Assembly (NCBI RefSeq): GCF_003710935.1
Contig: NZ_RHHS01000017.1
Location: forward strand, 310,001 to 374,000
Source: Brevibacillus gelatini
GTDB lineage: Bacteria > Bacillota > Bacilli > Brevibacillales > Brevibacillaceae
Length of the DNA: 64,000 nucleotides
Direction of reading: 5' to 3'
In this document: piece after piece, positions 52,955-63,942 of the stretch
How positions within the stretch are numbered: the stretch's first letter is position 1
How the letters are laid out: every line of letters starts with the position of its first letter
Notes under the pieces: generated by a model
The model's input: only the letters and a program-made list of their open reading frames with translations
The model's database searches: none
Told to the model about the DNA's origin: nothing
Position numbers and translations under genes: made by a program

Positions 52955-54178
52955 GTGAGAAAACGGGCATCAATCATTATGGCCTCTCTTTTGCTGGTTG
53001 CAGCCGGCTGCGGAGGGCCGGCAGCAGAGCCTCCCGCGCAGGTGGAGGCCAAGGCAAAAGTCGTTGAGGTGGTGAAAGTACAGAAAGCTGCACAACCGGT
53101 CATGCTGCAAGTAACCGGGATGGTGGAGGCGAAGCGTGACGCGGAACTTCCATTCGGCACAGGCGGAACGATCTCGGCCATTCAGGTGACGAAAGGGATG
53201 AAGATTGCACAAGGACAACTTTTGGCAACACTGGATTCGCGTTACTACCAAAAAGAAGTGGAAGCCGCTGCCAGCCAGGTAGAAGAGGCGACTGCACGCA
53301 AGACGAAGGCGCTGAAAGGCGCGACGGCAGAAGCGATAGAGCAGCAGCGTTTGCAAGTACAAAGCGCCGAGAGCCGTCTGGAAAAAGCGAAACAGGACCT
53401 CGCAGCGGGGGAAAAGCTGTTTGCTGGCGGGGCTATTTCGCAGACCGAAATAAATGATTTGAGACGCGCCCTGACCCAGGCGGAAATTTCCGCGCGCGAC
53501 GCCCAACTGTCGCTCGCCGAATTGCAGCGTGGAGCACAGCCGGAGGACATCGCGATGGCGAACGCTTCGATCAAGGCAGCAGCCGGACAGGTGGAGCGGG
53601 CGAAAAAGAGTCTGGATGATGCGAAAATTCAAGCGCCGTTTGCCGGAACGGTTGTAGAAGTATACAAGCAGGCGGGCGAACAGGCTTCTCCAGGCGAGAA
53701 AATCATCCATCTGGTTGACTTGACCGAGGTGAAGGTCACACTCGATGTCACAAGCGATCTCATCAGCCAATTCCAGGAAAAGACGAAGGTACAGGCGGTA
53801 TCCGATGACGGCAAAAAGAGTCAGGGCACGATCAGCTTCGTGTCACCCGTCGTAAACAAGGAGACAGGCAAGTACCGCGTCGAAGTGACGATTCCAAACG
53901 CCGACGGCTACTGGCGCGGCGGAATGGCTGCAACCATTGAGGTTCCGCGCAAGGTAAACGGGTTTTTGGTGCCGCTGGAAAGCGTCGGGGTAAGCTCTGC
54001 CCAACACTACGTCATGGCAGTGGAAAACGGCCTGATTGTGAAAAAGGAAGTCAAAACCGGACAAATGGTCGGCGATCAAATCGAGATTCTCTCAGGTGTC
54101 AAAGAAGGCGACCAGCTTTTGCGCAGCGGTATTACGTTCTATGTCGAGGGGCAAAAAGTAGAGGCGAAGGGAGAATAG
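52955..54178 (+). CDS. RND efflux adaptor lipoprotein (HlyD/MdtA family)
   Basis: A 407-residue membrane-fusion type adaptor. The signal peptide ends in a lipobox LVAAGC (residues ~13-18), so it should be anchored as a lipoprotein. The biotinyl-lipoyl half-motifs flank a long alpha-helical hairpin: LPFGTGGTISAIQVTKGMKIAQG at ~61-83, coiled coil ~105-210, and IQAPFAGTVVEVYKQAGEQASPGEKI after it. The GTG start follows GGAGGAATC. Four bases separate it from the RND pump, forming one efflux pair. Confidence 0.9.
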   Translation: MRKRASIIMASLLLVAAGCGGPAAEPPAQVEAKAKVVEVVKVQKAAQPVMLQVTGMVEAKRDAELPFGTGGTISAIQVTKGMKIAQGQLLATLDSRYYQKEVEAAASQVEEATARKTKALKGATAEAIEQQRLQVQSAESRLEKAKQDLAAGEKLFAGGAISQTEINDLRRALTQAEISARDAQLSLAELQRGAQPEDIAMANASIKAAAGQVERAKKSLDDAKIQAPFAGTVVEVYKQAGEQASPGEKIIHLVDLTEVKVTLDVTSDLISQFQEKTKVQAVSDDGKKSQGTISFVSPVVNKETGKYRVEVTIPNADGYWRGGMAATIEVPRKVNGFLVPLESVGVSSAQHYVMAVENGLIVKKEVKTGQMVGDQIEILSGVKEGDQLLRSGITFYVEGQKVEAKGE

Positions 54179-54181
54179 CGC

Positions 54182-57100
54182 ATGAACAAGATGATTCTCT
54201 TTTTGCTGAAACGGCGCCTGATCGTCTATCTGTTTACCTTTTTGCTCGTCATCGCCGGACTTGGCTCCCTGTTCAGCTTTAACGTAGAGCTGGTTCCGAA
54301 AACAAACTTCCCGATGCTCTCTGTCAACATTTCAGGCGGGGCGCTGCCTCCGGAAGAGATGGAAGAGAAGATTACGAAAAAAGTAGAGCAGGAACTGAAA
54401 TCGATTGCCAATGTGAAAGAATATTCGTCTACGACAGGTACCGGCTACGTCAACATCCAGATCACGGCCGCAGAAGGGCAAGGCGAAAAAGTCAAGCAGG
54501 ACGTGCAAAATGCCGTGAACCGCTTGCGCAACGGGTTCCCGAAAGCCGTTGACAGCGTCAGCGTGAATCAGATGAACTTCGGGGATGAGCAAATGATCGA
54601 CTACGCGCTGGTCGGAGCCGATCCACAGGCAATGCTCAGTCTGGCGAAAACGACGATCAAAGACCGGATCGAGGAGGTGCCGGGCGTCAAGGAAGTCTCC
54701 GTATCCGAGCGCAGCTTCGAAAACAAGATTGCGATCACGTTGCGCCCAGACAGGCTGAACGCGTATCGGACTACTCCCCATGAGGTAATCGCGCAACTGC
54801 AGGAGACAAACTGGAAGCAAGCAATTGGCACACTGGAAAATACGGGTTTTGATACCGTCGTCATGATTGACAACACGTACAACTCCGTTCAGGAGCTGAA
54901 TGCGTTGCCGATTGTGACGCCAAACGGCACGGTTACGCTTGCACAGCTTGCAACTGTCGAGGATTGGCGCGGAAAAGTAAAAGATTCGGTAGCGCTGACC
55001 AACGGAAACGTATTCGTACACCTGAGCGTATCGCGCGCCGATGGCAGCGATCTGATTACGACACAGCGCAAGGTCGAGGAAGTTGTCCGCGGGATCAATG
55101 CGGAAGCGAATGGCAAATACCAGATGAAAGTCATGTTCGAGGCCGTTTCGTACATCGAGCATGCGGTGACAAACCTCAGCCGTGACGTTTTGCTTGGTGG
55201 CGCATTGGCGATCATTATTTTGTTCGTGTTTTTGCGCAACTGGCGGGTGACGCTCGTTATTGCGACGACACTGCCGATGTCCGCGCTCATGACGTTTATC
55301 GCCATGAAAATTGGCGGCTACAACATCGACATGGTCAGCCTGCTCTCGCTCAGCTTGTCCGTCGGCCTGATTGTCGACGCCGCGATTGTCGTATTGGAAA
55401 GCATCTACCATTTCCGGGAAAAAGGCGAGCAACTCAAGCAGGCGATTATCAAAGGAACGCGAGAGGTTTTGACGCCTGTTTTCACCTCGCAGCTCACAAT
55501 CATCGTCGTCTTTTTGCCGCTCGTCTTTGCCGACTTTGAAGACTGGCTCAAGCCAGTTTTGGCGACCATTGCCTTTACCGTTTCTTCTGCCATTATCGCA
55601 TCGACCATCGCCGCTTTCTTTTTCGTCCCGGTCTTTTCGGATCGATTTTTGCAAAAGGACAAAAATGTTGCGTTGGAGGGCGAAGGCAAGGAGCATGCCA
55701 TCAACCGCCTGTTCAGCAAACTGTTGAATCTGGCCTTGCGCCACCGAATCAAGACAGTCATCTTTGCGATCCTGATGTTTGTCGGTGCGGGTGTGCTCAT
55801 GCCGTTCATGAAGATGGGGCAAGGCATTAACCCGAATGAAAACTTCATTTTCGCCACGCTGGATATGCCAGTCGGCTCCACTCTGGAGCGTTCGCAAAAG
55901 GCCGCATTGATCGGGGAGGAAGCGCTGCGCGGCATCCCGGAAGTAAAAGACGTGTTTTTCTTCTCCTCCAGCTCGGGGTCGGAAATTTTCATCTCGCTCG
56001 TGCCCAAATCGGAGCGCACGCGCGACAAGGAAGTGCTGACGGCCGATATTAACGACCGCCTCAACGCGATTCCTGGCATTGAATCGATCTCCATGACGTT
56101 CGGACAGCAAGGGGCTTCGGCACCGATCCAGCTCGACGTCATCGGGGATGACATGGAGCAGATGCGCAAAATCGCAACAGATGTCGAGGGCATGCTGTCC
56201 ACCATACCGGGCGTGACCAATATTCGCAACGACTTTAAAGAAGGCAAGGAAAAAATCACGCTCATTCCGAAGCAGGACGCGCTCGCCAGACTCAACGTCG
56301 ATCACCGCTCCCTGCTCCAGCAACTGAGTGTATGGATTGGCAACCAGCAGATCACGTCGATCACAAAAGACGGGATCGAGGTGGACGTTGTCGCCAAAAT
56401 GCCGGACGACTGGCTGAAGCACCCGGAACAGCTCAAGCAAATGATGGTGACAGCCAAGGACGGCTCCCAGGTACCGCTGATTGACCTTGTAGACTGGTAC
56501 TACAGCAAGTCTCCGATTACGCTGTTCCGTGAAAAAGGCGAACGGATTGTCACGGTCTCTGCCGAACTGCAAGGAAGCGACCTGGGAACGGTTGGCCGCG
56601 AAATTGATGCGAAACTGCCTGGCCTGGTCGTTCCGGCCGGATACAAGGTGGAGATCGCCGGGAAGCTGAAAGAGCAAAGCGCCAACCTCGCGCAAGGGAT
56701 TTTCGTCTTCGTCGGCGTGATCGCGTTGATCTACGTCATCATGGTGGCGCAGTTTGGCCGTCTCTCCCAGCCGTTTATTATTTTGCTGACGATTCCGATG
56801 GCGCTCGTCGGCGTGGTGATGGGCTTCGTGCTCACCCAGCGAACGTTTGGCGAAATGGCGATGATCGGGATTATCATGCTGGTCGGAATCGTCGTGTCCA
56901 ATGCGATTTTGCTGATCGACCGGATCAACCTGCTGCGCGACCGCGGAATGGAAACGGCCGAAGCGATTGTACAAGGCACGAAGGACCGCGTTCGCCCGGT
57001 TATCATGACAAAGCTGACGGCGATTCTGGGGATGCTGCCGATGGGACTGGCAATGGCGGAAGGCTCCGACCTGGAGGCGCCGCTCGCGACAGCCGTTATT

Positions 57101-57277
57101 TCCGGCTTGATCTTCCACACGATGGTGACGCTGGTGCTTGTCCCTGTGCTGTACTCGTTGTTTGAGGGAGCCAAGGAAAGACGGCTCGCCCGCAAGGCAG
57201 CACGCCAGGCCAAACGGGAAGCAAAACGCATGGCAAAGCAAGCCAATAACAGCCATATTTCTAACAAAGAGATGTAA
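54182..57277 (+). CDS. RND-family efflux transporter
   Basis: A 1031-residue resistance-nodulation-division pump with twelve predicted membrane helices in two repeats. The first helix is [18 protein letters not shown]; a large outside loop precedes helices in [18 protein letters not shown] and [22 protein letters not shown] (containing the proton-relay aspartate); the second half repeats these ([16 protein letters not shown] and [17 protein letters not shown]). It resembles AcrB/SwrC type pumps, which export drugs, detergents or surfactant peptides. The C-terminal tail is basic. It is followed by a strong terminator. Substrate unknown. Confidence 0.92.
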   Translation: MNKMILFLLKRRLIVYLFTFLLVIAGLGSLFSFNVELVPKTNFPMLSVNISGGALPPEEMEEKITKKVEQELKSIANVKEYSSTTGTGYVNIQITAAEGQGEKVKQDVQNAVNRLRNGFPKAVDSVSVNQMNFGDEQMIDYALVGADPQAMLSLAKTTIKDRIEEVPGVKEVSVSERSFENKIAITLRPDRLNAYRTTPHEVIAQLQETNWKQAIGTLENTGFDTVVMIDNTYNSVQELNALPIVTPNGTVTLAQLATVEDWRGKVKDSVALTNGNVFVHLSVSRADGSDLITTQRKVEEVVRGINAEANGKYQMKVMFEAVSYIEHAVTNLSRDVLLGGALAIIILFVFLRNWRVTLVIATTLPMSALMTFIAMKIGGYNIDMVSLLSLSLSVGLIVDAAIVVLESIYHFREKGEQLKQAIIKGTREVLTPVFTSQLTIIVVFLPLVFADFEDWLKPVLATIAFTVSSAIIASTIAAFFFVPVFSDRFLQKDKNVALEGEGKEHAINRLFSKLLNLALRHRIKTVIFAILMFVGAGVLMPFMKMGQGINPNENFIFATLDMPVGSTLERSQKAALIGEEALRGIPEVKDVFFFSSSSGSEIFISLVPKSERTRDKEVLTADINDRLNAIPGIESISMTFGQQGASAPIQLDVIGDDMEQMRKIATDVEGMLSTIPGVTNIRNDFKEGKEKITLIPKQDALARLNVDHRSLLQQLSVWIGNQQITSITKDGIEVDVVAKMPDDWLKHPEQLKQMMVTAKDGSQVPLIDLVDWYYSKSPITLFREKGERIVTVSAELQGSDLGTVGREIDAKLPGLVVPAGYKVEIAGKLKEQSANLAQGIFVFVGVIALIYVIMVAQFGRLSQPFIILLTIPMALVGVVMGFVLTQRTFGEMAMIGIIMLVGIVVSNAILLIDRINLLRDRGMETAEAIVQGTKDRVRPVIMTKLTAILGMLPMGLAMAEGSDLEAPLATAVISGLIFHTMVTLVLVPVLYSLFEGAKERRLARKAARQAKREAKRMAKQANNSHISNKEM

Positions 57278-57284
57278 CGGTGAA

Positions 57285-57327
57285 AAAGAGAAGGGGAGGG
57301 CGCTTTTTGCCCCTTCTCTTTGCTTTT
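57285..57327 (+). terminator. Terminator after the RND pump gene
   Basis: A perfect 12-bp stem AAAGAGAAGGGG/CCCCTTCTCTTT with a 13-base loop, followed by GCTTTT. Confidence 0.85.
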
Positions 57328-57384
57328 CGTTCGTCTGAAAGTTCTGTAGAATATAAAGCAAGTACCTTGAAAGGAGCTTTGCAC

Positions 57385-58173
57385 ATGGACTTGCAATTGC
57401 AGGGCAGGACAGCTCTCGTGCTTGCCTCGACAAAAGGCCTGGGAAAAGCGACCGCGCTCTGCCTGGCGCAGGAGGGGGCCAATGTCACCATCTGCGGCAG
57501 AGACGAGCAGGCGCTGCAAGCCGTGCGCGCCGAAATTGAACAGGCAACGGGCCGATCTCCGCTGGCAGTCCAGGTGGATGTCACCAGACTGGGAGACATC
57601 GAGCGGGTCGTGCAGGAAACGGTTCGCCACTTTGGCAGCCTGGATATTCTCGTCAACAACTCGGGCGGACCTGCGACCGGAAAATTCGATCAGCTGACTG
57701 ACGAGCAGTGGATTTCCGCCTTTGAGCTGAACCTGCTCAGCTACGTTCGCGCCATTCGCGCTGTTTTGCCGCACATGCGCGCCAGACAGTTCGGGCGAAT
57801 CGTCAATTTTGCTTCCTCTTCGTTCAAGCAGCCGCTGGAAAACCTGATTTTGTCGAATACGTTTCGCACGGGAGTTCTGGGGCTGGCCAAGACACTTGCC
57901 GCTGAGCTGGGGCCAGATGGCATCCTCATCAACACAATCGGTCCGGGACGGATTGCGACAGACCGGGTACAGCAGCTCGATGGGCTGAGCGCGGATGCGC
58001 AGGGAGTCAGTGCTGATGAAGTCCGGCAAAACTGGGAAAAACAAATTCCGGTTGGCAGGTACGGCCAGCCTGATGAGTTTGCGCGCATGGTGACTTTTTT
58101 GGCATCGCCTGCCAACAGCTATGTCACGGGTCAGTCCTTCCTCGTGGACGGGGGATTGGTTCGGGCGATTTAG
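57385..58173 (+). CDS. Short-chain dehydrogenase/reductase
   Basis: A 262-residue SDR oxidoreductase related to 3-oxoacyl-ACP reductase. The cofactor motif [10 protein letters not shown] is near residues 15-24, NNSGG near 91, and the usual catalytic serine is present in FASSSFKQP; however, at the active site the usual YxxxK is not evident: after FASSS the sequence reads [17 protein letters not shown], so the tyrosine/lysine pair appears changed. The ATG at 57385 follows AAGGAGC. Substrate unknown. Confidence 0.85.
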   Translation: MDLQLQGRTALVLASTKGLGKATALCLAQEGANVTICGRDEQALQAVRAEIEQATGRSPLAVQVDVTRLGDIERVVQETVRHFGSLDILVNNSGGPATGKFDQLTDEQWISAFELNLLSYVRAIRAVLPHMRARQFGRIVNFASSSFKQPLENLILSNTFRTGVLGLAKTLAAELGPDGILINTIGPGRIATDRVQQLDGLSADAQGVSADEVRQNWEKQIPVGRYGQPDEFARMVTFLASPANSYVTGQSFLVDGGLVRAI

Positions 58174-58224
58174 GGGCATGACCGAAAAAACGCCGAACAG
58201 GCAAAAGGGTAGGAGGTAATGCGC

Positions 58225-58716
58225 ATGAGCAAGGAAAACTCGTTTGATATTGTGTCCAAAGTAGACTTGTCCGAAGTGAACAACGCCATTCAAACTGCCA
58301 TAAAGGAGATCGAGAATCGCTTCGATTTCAAGGGGAGCAAGAGCAGCATCAAGCTGGAAAAGGATGAGCTCATCCTCGTTTCCGACGACGACTTCAAGCT
58401 CAGCCAGGTCAAAGACATTTTGCTGGGCAAGCTGGTCAAGCGGAATGTGCCGATCAAAAATCTCGATTACGGAAAAGTCGAGCCGGCAGCGGGCGGTACC
58501 GTGCGCCAGCGGGTAAAGCTGGTGCAGGGCATCGACAAGGACAACGCCAAAAAGATCAACAGCATCATTAAAGAGGCAGGGCTGAAAGTAAAGACGCAAA
58601 TTCAGGACGATCAAATTCGCGTGACAGGCAAAAGCAAGGATGAACTGCAGCTGGTTATCAGCGCGATTCGCAAGGCGGATTTGCCAATCGAGGTGCAATT
58701 TATCAACTACCGCTGA
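58225..58716 (+). CDS. YajQ family nucleotide-binding protein
   Basis: A 163-residue protein of the YajQ/UPF0234 family, with [20 protein letters not shown] at the start and [11 protein letters not shown] and [11 protein letters not shown] later. Family members bind nucleotides or nucleic acid; in some bacteria a homologue binds cyclic di-GMP. No enzyme activity is known. The ATG at 58225 is preferred to one six bases upstream because AGGAGGT is seven bases before it. It is a soluble, probably cytoplasmic protein. Confidence 0.9.
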   Translation: MSKENSFDIVSKVDLSEVNNAIQTAIKEIENRFDFKGSKSSIKLEKDELILVSDDDFKLSQVKDILLGKLVKRNVPIKNLDYGKVEPAAGGTVRQRVKLVQGIDKDNAKKINSIIKEAGLKVKTQIQDDQIRVTGKSKDELQLVISAIRKADLPIEVQFINYR

Positions 58717-58807
58717 CGGCTGACAAAGTTTTGCTTCTAACTCTCTTTCCTCTCGCATATGCATGTACAAATAAGTGACAAGCACTTGCGAAAGGGAGAG
58801 TAGAGAC

Positions 58808-59290
58808 ATGAAGGTCTTTATTATCAGTATGCGCAATCTCATTTTGGGCGGAATCGTCTTCCTGGTTGTTCTGGTGGCGGGAATCGTGCTGTTGGTCAAA
58901 GATCCGTTGCACGTCTCTGACTCCTATCATCCAGGTGAAGCGAGTGTAACAGCCAGCACCAATTCCAGTGCGCCGCCCAGCCAGCCTGCCGGTACAGCCA
59001 AGCCATCTTTGAATATGGATATAACGGTGAATGGATCGACAGCGGAAGTATCGCTTTTGACGCAAAACTTCGAGTTTGTGCAGGAAAACGGCGAGCTTGG
59101 GCAAACGCCAGTCTATGGCAAAGGTCACGCCCATCTGTACCTCAATGGCGAGTCTAAAGGAATGATCTATCATCCGGAGTTCATTTTGAAAAAGCTGCCG
59201 AAGGGCGAACATGAGATTCGCGTCGAGCTGAATTACAGCAACCATCTGCCGTACAAGGTGGAAGCTACGAAAAAAATTGTCGTGAAGTGA
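58808..59290 (+). CDS. Membrane-anchored small protein with an outside domain
   Basis: A 160-residue protein: N-terminal anchor (LILGGIVFLVVLVAGIVLLV, about residues 10-29), a serine/threonine/proline-rich linker (about 40-70), and an extracytoplasmic beta domain with GHAHLYLNGESKG and LPKGEHEIRVELNYSNHLPY. The GHAHLYLNG and GEHEIRVEL pattern resembles DUF4399-type or copper-chaperone-like domains, which is only a similarity by eye. The ATG at 58808 follows AAAGGGAGAG. Function unknown. Confidence 0.75.
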   Translation: MKVFIISMRNLILGGIVFLVVLVAGIVLLVKDPLHVSDSYHPGEASVTASTNSSAPPSQPAGTAKPSLNMDITVNGSTAEVSLLTQNFEFVQENGELGQTPVYGKGHAHLYLNGESKGMIYHPEFILKKLPKGEHEIRVELNYSNHLPYKVEATKKIVVK

Positions 59291-59296
59291 ACAAAG

Positions 59297-59331
59297 AAGC
59301 GTTCCGATCAGGGGGACGCTTTTCTTTTTTT
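59297..59331 (+). terminator. Intrinsic terminator
   Basis: The 9-bp stem AAGCGTTCC/GGGACGCTT (one G-U pair) is followed by TTCTTTTTTT. Confidence 0.82.
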
Positions 59332-59412
59332 CGTTCAGGCAGGAATATGATGGCAAAAAACGAATCCTAGTTAATAAAGATAGAATAGTCTGAATTTTTT
59401 GGGGGTGCTGTT

Positions 59413-61071
59413 ATGCTGCGGATGATTACGATTGGCGATTTGCTGGATGAGGCAGCCAGTCTGTATCGGGAAAAGGAAGCGCTGGTCTATCATGAGCGGT
59501 CGCTCCGCTATTCGTTTGCCCAGTTTCAGGAGGTGTGCAATCAGGCGGCAAGAGGCTTTATGTCGCTCGGCATTCAAAAAGGCGAGCATATCGCCATCTG
59601 GGCGACCAATGTACCCGAATGGGTGATTTCGCAGTTTGCGACTGCCAAGATGGGCGGCGTGCTGGTGACGGTCAACACGAGCTACCGCGTCCACGAGCTG
59701 GAATATTTGCTGCGCCAGTCGGAGTCGACGACGCTAATTTTGATCGACGGCTATCGCGACGTCAACTACCTGGAGATGATCCGGGAGATTTGCCCGGAGC
59801 TTGCGACGTGTGAGCCGGGCGCTCTCAAGTCGAAGCGGTTGCCGAACTTGCGAAATGTCATCTACCTGGGCGAAGAACGGCAGCCCGGCATGTTCTTATG
59901 GAAAGATTTGCTTGCGCGAGCCGAACTGGTCAGCGAGGAAGAGCGACGTTTGCGCCAGGAGTCGCTGTCTCCCGACGACGTCATCAACATGCAGTACACG
60001 TCCGGGACGACAGGCTTTCCAAAAGGCGTCATGCTGTCCCATGTCAATATCGTCAACAACGCGATCAAGGTCGCAGAATGCCAGCGACTCGGGGTAGAAG
60101 ACCGTGTCTGCATCCCCGTGCCGTTTTTCCATTGCTTCGGCTGCGTAATGGGCACGCTCGCCTGTGTGGCGACGGGAGCGACGATGGTTCCGGCGATTGC
60201 TTTTGATCCGGGACTGGTGCTGTCGATTGTCGAAGCCGAGCGCTGTACGGCGCTCTACGGGGTGCCAACGATGTTCATTTCAGAGTTGAACCATCCGACT
60301 TTTGAACAGCGGAACCTCAGTTCGCTGCGTACAGGCATCATGGCTGGCTCTTTGTGTCCCATCGAGGTGATGAAAAAGGTCGTGGACAAAATGGGCATCC
60401 GCGACATTACCATCGCCTACGGACAGACCGAAGCTTCTCCTGTCATCACCCAGACGCGGCCGGAGGATTCAATCGAGCGCAAGGTGTCTACGGTCGGCCG
60501 CCTACACGAAGGAGTCGAGGCGAAAATCATCGACCCGGCCACGGGCGAGATTGTCCCGCCAGGCGTACAGGGCGAGCTGTGCACACGCGGGTATTTGGTG
60601 ATGAAAGGCTACTATAACATGCCGGATCAGACGGCAAAGGCCATCGACGAAGAGGGCTGGCTGCATACCGGCGACCTGGCGACTGTAGACGAGGAAGGGT
60701 ACTACCGGATTACAGGCAGGCTGAAGGATATGATTATTCGCGGCGGGGAAAACATCTACCCGCGCGAAGTCGAAGAGTTTTTGTACACCCACCCGAAAAT
60801 ATTGGACGTCCAGATCGTCGGCGTGCCAGACGCCAAGTACGGCGAGCAGGTGCTGGCCTGCATCCGTGTCAAGCCGGGAGAGACACTGACAGAAGAAGAA
60901 GTGCTGGCATACTGCGAAGGAAAAATCGCCCGCTTCAAGACGCCGCGCTACATTCAGTTTGTGGACGAATACCCGATGACAGCGTCCGGGAAAATTCAAA
61001 AGTTCAAGCTGCGTGAACAGGCAATGGCGACGTTTGGCCTCACAGACCCTGCCCAGACCGGGCTGGCGTAA
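59413..61071 (+). CDS. Acyl-CoA synthetase (AMP-binding)
   Basis: A 552-residue adenylate-forming enzyme that activates a fatty or other acid as its CoA thioester. The P-loop-like [16 protein letters not shown] is near residue 196, the A5 region is [11 protein letters not shown], and [36 protein letters not shown] contains the A7/A8 motifs. The catalytic lysine is in [11 protein letters not shown] near the end. It is related to fatty-acyl-CoA synthetase-type enzymes; chain length cannot be told. The ribosome site (GGGGGTG) is moderate. Confidence 0.9.
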   Translation: MLRMITIGDLLDEAASLYREKEALVYHERSLRYSFAQFQEVCNQAARGFMSLGIQKGEHIAIWATNVPEWVISQFATAKMGGVLVTVNTSYRVHELEYLLRQSESTTLILIDGYRDVNYLEMIREICPELATCEPGALKSKRLPNLRNVIYLGEERQPGMFLWKDLLARAELVSEEERRLRQESLSPDDVINMQYTSGTTGFPKGVMLSHVNIVNNAIKVAECQRLGVEDRVCIPVPFFHCFGCVMGTLACVATGATMVPAIAFDPGLVLSIVEAERCTALYGVPTMFISELNHPTFEQRNLSSLRTGIMAGSLCPIEVMKKVVDKMGIRDITIAYGQTEASPVITQTRPEDSIERKVSTVGRLHEGVEAKIIDPATGEIVPPGVQGELCTRGYLVMKGYYNMPDQTAKAIDEEGWLHTGDLATVDEEGYYRITGRLKDMIIRGGENIYPREVEEFLYTHPKILDVQIVGVPDAKYGEQVLACIRVKPGETLTEEEVLAYCEGKIARFKTPRYIQFVDEYPMTASGKIQKFKLREQAMATFGLTDPAQTGLA

Positions 61072-61172
61072 GCAAGCGAACGTCAGGATTTTCTGGTGTT
61101 TTCTTGCGGCAATCTTTGCAAGCCTGGCAACTCTTTCCTATCATGAGTGGGCCAGGAGAGGGGAAGCAAAAG

Positions 61173-61685
61173 ATGGAAGTACGACGATTGGGACCTGAGG
61201 ATACAGAAGCATTCGTCAAAGTAAGGCTGGAAGGGCTGCAAACCGACCCGGATGCGTTCGGCGCCACCTGGGAAGAGGAAATCAGGCGCCCGATGGCCGA
61301 ATGGCAGGAACGGCTTTCCCAGGGGCCTGAGGGCGACAGCGGCTATTTCGGCGCTTTTGTCGCGGGCGAACTGGTGGGCATCATCGGCTTTTTCCGGCAA
61401 CGCGGACTGAAAGCGAGACACAAGGCTTCCGTCGTCTCCATGTACGTCCGCGAAGCGCATCGCGGAACAGGTGTTGCAACTGTACTGATGCAGGAGGAAC
61501 TGGCCTATCTGAGACAGCGGGGTGACATCGACCAGGTACAGCTTTCTGTCGTCACGACAAACCACAGCGCCGTGCGCTTTTACGAAAAAATGGGCTTTTT
61601 GCCGTACGGTCTGGAAAAGCGGGCGCTGAAATCAGGGGAGCGCTACCTCGACGAGATGCATATGTACTTGTTATTGCACGACTGA
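61173..61685 (+). CDS. GNAT-family acetyltransferase
   Basis: A 170-residue Gcn5-related N-acetyltransferase. The acetyl-CoA pyrophosphate-binding loop is VREAHRGTGVATVLMQEEL (motif A, R/Q-x-x-G-x-G/A) near residues 92-110, followed by QLSVVTTNHSAVRFYEKMGF (motif B). The ATG at 61173 follows AGGAGAGGGG; the longer frame overlaps the previous gene and is rejected. Acceptor substrate unknown. Its stop borders the structured stretch at 61684-61838. Confidence 0.88.
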   Translation: MEVRRLGPEDTEAFVKVRLEGLQTDPDAFGATWEEEIRRPMAEWQERLSQGPEGDSGYFGAFVAGELVGIIGFFRQRGLKARHKASVVSMYVREAHRGTGVATVLMQEELAYLRQRGDIDQVQLSVVTTNHSAVRFYEKMGFLPYGLEKRALKSGERYLDEMHMYLLLHD

Positions 61686-61838
61686 TCGTTTCGGAGGGTG
61701 ACGATGGCTCTGCTCGCGAAGCGGTCACGTTAGGTACATGCTCCCGTTTACGTGACAGAGTCCCTCTTCGGTTGGTGGGGGAGGTGGATTCGCACCTCCG
61801 CCAACTTTGGTGAGACAAGAAGGGACAGGAGAGCGATC
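61684..61838. ncRNA. Candidate structured RNA element between the GNAT gene and leuD
   Basis: This ~155-base gene-free stretch folds well on paper. The outer stem is GATCG(TTT) with (GAGAG)CGATC; inside are GTCACG/CGTGAC (61724-61729 with 61751-61756), GTCCCT-CTT/AAG-A-AGGGAC (61760-61768 with 61817-61826), and a long hairpin with GGAGGTG/CACCTCC (61780-61786 with 61793-61799) extended by TTGG/CCAA. A strong bidirectional terminator begins 8 bases later. No promoter or riboswitch consensus was recognised, and the strand is not fixed. Not matched to a known RNA family. Confidence 0.35.
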
Positions 61839-61841
61839 CAT

Positions 61842-61887
61842 AAAAAAAGCGAAGGCATGAACAGCTTGCATGCCTTCGCTTCGTTTT
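61842..61887. terminator. Bidirectional terminator, end of leuCD
   Basis: A 13-bp stem AAGCGAAGGCATG/CATGCCTTCGCTT with a 9-base loop. On the minus strand it is followed by TTTTTTTA (ending leuCD); on the plus strand by CGTTTT. Confidence 0.88.
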
Positions 61888-61921
61888 AGGAGTGATGAGA
61901 CGGACTTTTTCGCGAGCCAGC

Positions 61922-62515
61922 TTAGCGAGCCTGACGACTAGCCTCGTAAGCAGCGATTTTGTCTTCGTACTGCAACGTGATGCCAATATCGTCGAGGCCG
62001 TTCAGCAGGCAGTAGCGGCGATACGGATCGACCTCGAACGGGTAGGAGAGACCTTCGCTGTCGCGTACTTCCTGCTGCTCAAGGTCGATGGTCAGCTCGT
62101 AATTTTCGCGGCTTTGTGCGCGTTGGAACAGTTCATCTACCTGTTCTTCGCTGAGCTTGATCGGCAGGATGCCGTTTTTGAAGCAGTTGTTGTAAAAAAT
62201 GTCCGCGAAAGACGGAGCGATCACGCAACGGAAGCCGTAGTCCAGCAAGGCCCAAGGAGCGTGTTCGCGGGATGAACCGCAGCCGAAGTTGTTGCGGGCG
62301 AGAAGCACAGTCGAGTCTTTGTACGCTGGCTGGTTCAAAACGAACGAGTCAATCGGTGTGCCATCAGCCGCAAAACGCCATTCGTAGAACAAAAACTGGC
62401 CGAAGCCGCTGCGTTCAATGCGCTTGAGGAACTGTTTCGGGATGATCGCGTCTGTATCTACGTTCACACGGTCCAATGGTGCGACCAGTCCGGTATGGAC
62501 GACAAATGGGTTCAT
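61922..62515 (-). CDS. leuD: 3-isopropylmalate dehydratase small subunit
   Basis: A 197-residue swivel-domain subunit that works with LeuC to isomerise 2- to 3-isopropylmalate. [22 protein letters not shown] near the start and [20 protein letters not shown] are the family signature. The ATG is at 62515 (behind AAGGAGGTA), overlapping the leuC stop by 4 bases, so translation is coupled. Gene order leuC-leuD is usual in Bacillales. Confidence 0.95.
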   Translation of the reverse strand: MNPFVVHTGLVAPLDRVNVDTDAIIPKQFLKRIERSGFGQFLFYEWRFAADGTPIDSFVLNQPAYKDSTVLLARNNFGCGSSREHAPWALLDYGFRCVIAPSFADIFYNNCFKNGILPIKLSEEQVDELFQRAQSRENYELTIDLEQQEVRDSEGLSYPFEVDPYRRYCLLNGLDDIGITLQYEDKIAAYEASRQAR

Positions 62516-63942
62516 TGGAATACCTCCTTGCTTACGCTCTCTCTTTTCCATTCACGTACGTCTACGAAGTGGCCGGCAATTGCTGCTGCCGCCGCCATTT
62601 CCGGGCTGACCAGGTGGGTACGTCCGCCGCGACCCTGACGGCCTTCGAAGTTGCGGTTGGAGGTAGAAGCGCAGCGCTCTCCTTCCGACAGGACATCCGG
62701 GTTCATCGCAAGACACATCGAGCATCCGGATTCGCGCCAGTCAAAGCCGGCTTCCTGGAAGATGAGGTGCAAGCCTTCTTCTTCTGCCAACTGCTTGACA
62801 GCCTGGGAGCCAGGGACGACCATGGCGTGCACGTTAGGGGCGACTTTGCGTCCTTTTGCCACTTCTGCTGCTTTGCGCAAGTCTTCGATCCGACCGTTTG
62901 TACAGGAGCCGATGAAAACACGGTCGATCTTGATTTCGCTGATCGGTGTGCCGGGAGCAAGATCCATGTAGGCCAGCGCGTCTTGCGCTGCTTTGCGTTG
63001 TGCCGCTGTTTCAAAAGACGCGGGGTCTGGAACAGTGCCGGAAATGTTTGTTCCCATGCCAGGGCTTGTTCCCCAGGTCACTTGCGGCTCAATGGTACTC
63101 GCATCGATTTCTACACAGGCGTCATAGGTTGCGCCTTCGTCTGTGCACAGTTGCTTCCACTGTTCTACGGCTGAGAGGAAGTCTTCGCCTTGCGGAGCGT
63201 AGCGTCTGCCTTTCAGGTAGTCGAAAGTCGTCTGGTCCGGCGCGATCAGCCCGGCGCGTGCACCGCCCTCGATTGTCATGTTGCAGACGGTCATGCGCTC
63301 TTCCATCGTCAACTTGCGAATGGCTTCGCCCGTATATTCCACGACATATCCTGTCGCAAAGTCAGTTCCGTATTTTGCGATAATGGCCAAAATTAAGTCT
63401 TTTGCACTGACACCAAATGGCAACTCGCCGTTCACGCGGACTTCCATCGTTTTTGGTTTCAGCTGTGGCAAGCATTGTGTCGCCAGAACGTGTTCGACCT
63501 CGCTCGTCCCGATTCCGAAGGCGAGAGCACCGAACGCACCGTGCGTGGAGGTGTGGCTGTCGCCGCAGACGATGGTTTTGCCGGGATGAGTCAGGCCAAG
63601 CTCTGGGCCGATGACGTGGACGATCCCTTGGTCCGGGCTGTTCAGGTCAGCGAGCGTAATGCCGAACTCGCGGCAGTTTTCGGTCAGCGTCTCCATTTGT
63701 TGGCGGGAGATCGGGTCTTTGACATTGAAGCGGTCCGCAGTCGGCACGTTGTGGTCCATGGTGGCAAAAGTCAGATCAGGACGGCGTACTTTGCGGCCTG
63801 CCAGGCGGAGTCCTTCAAACGCCTGCGGGGAAGTGACCTCGTGCACAAGGTGCAGATCGATGTACAAAAGGGTCGGTTTTCCAGCTTCTTCGTGAATCAC
63901 GTGATTGTCCCAAATCTTTTCAAACATCGTGCGGGGTTTCAT
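62512..63942 (-). CDS. leuC: 3-isopropylmalate dehydratase large subunit
   Basis: A 476-residue aconitase-family subunit carrying the [4Fe-4S] cluster of leucine biosynthesis. The N-terminus has [14 protein letters not shown] and [18 protein letters not shown]; cluster cysteines are expected in GSCTNGR and [12 protein letters not shown] (C-x-x-C). The start ATG at 63942 follows AAGGAGGAAAT, the longer frame being open upstream. The remaining leucine/isoleucine genes (leuB, leuA, ilv) presumably lie beyond the window edge. Confidence 0.96.
   Translation of the reverse strand: MKPRTMFEKIWDNHVIHEEAGKPTLLYIDLHLVHEVTSPQAFEGLRLAGRKVRRPDLTFATMDHNVPTADRFNVKDPISRQQMETLTENCREFGITLADLNSPDQGIVHVIGPELGLTHPGKTIVCGDSHTSTHGAFGALAFGIGTSEVEHVLATQCLPQLKPKTMEVRVNGELPFGVSAKDLILAIIAKYGTDFATGYVVEYTGEAIRKLTMEERMTVCNMTIEGGARAGLIAPDQTTFDYLKGRRYAPQGEDFLSAVEQWKQLCTDEGATYDACVEIDASTIEPQVTWGTSPGMGTNISGTVPDPASFETAAQRKAAQDALAYMDLAPGTPISEIKIDRVFIGSCTNGRIEDLRKAAEVAKGRKVAPNVHAMVVPGSQAVKQLAEEEGLHLIFQEAGFDWRESGCSMCLAMNPDVLSEGERCASTSNRNFEGRQGRGGRTHLVSPEMAAAAAIAGHFVDVREWKRESVSKEVFQ

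Noticed and set aside
54332-57433. A very long minus-strand open frame antisense to the RND gene.
   Set aside because: It is a mirror of a GC-rich coding gene, with no recognisable domain and an odd, histidine- and arginine-rich composition.
61720-61765. An M-box magnesium riboswitch, from GTTAGGT followed by GCTCC.
   Set aside because: The rest of the M-box consensus and its closing 3' segment are missing, and no transport gene follows.
61765-61805. A tRNA-like 3' half on the minus strand ending in CCCCCACCA.
   Set aside because: No matching acceptor strand, D-arm or anticodon arm; the T-loop does not have seven bases between its stem arms.
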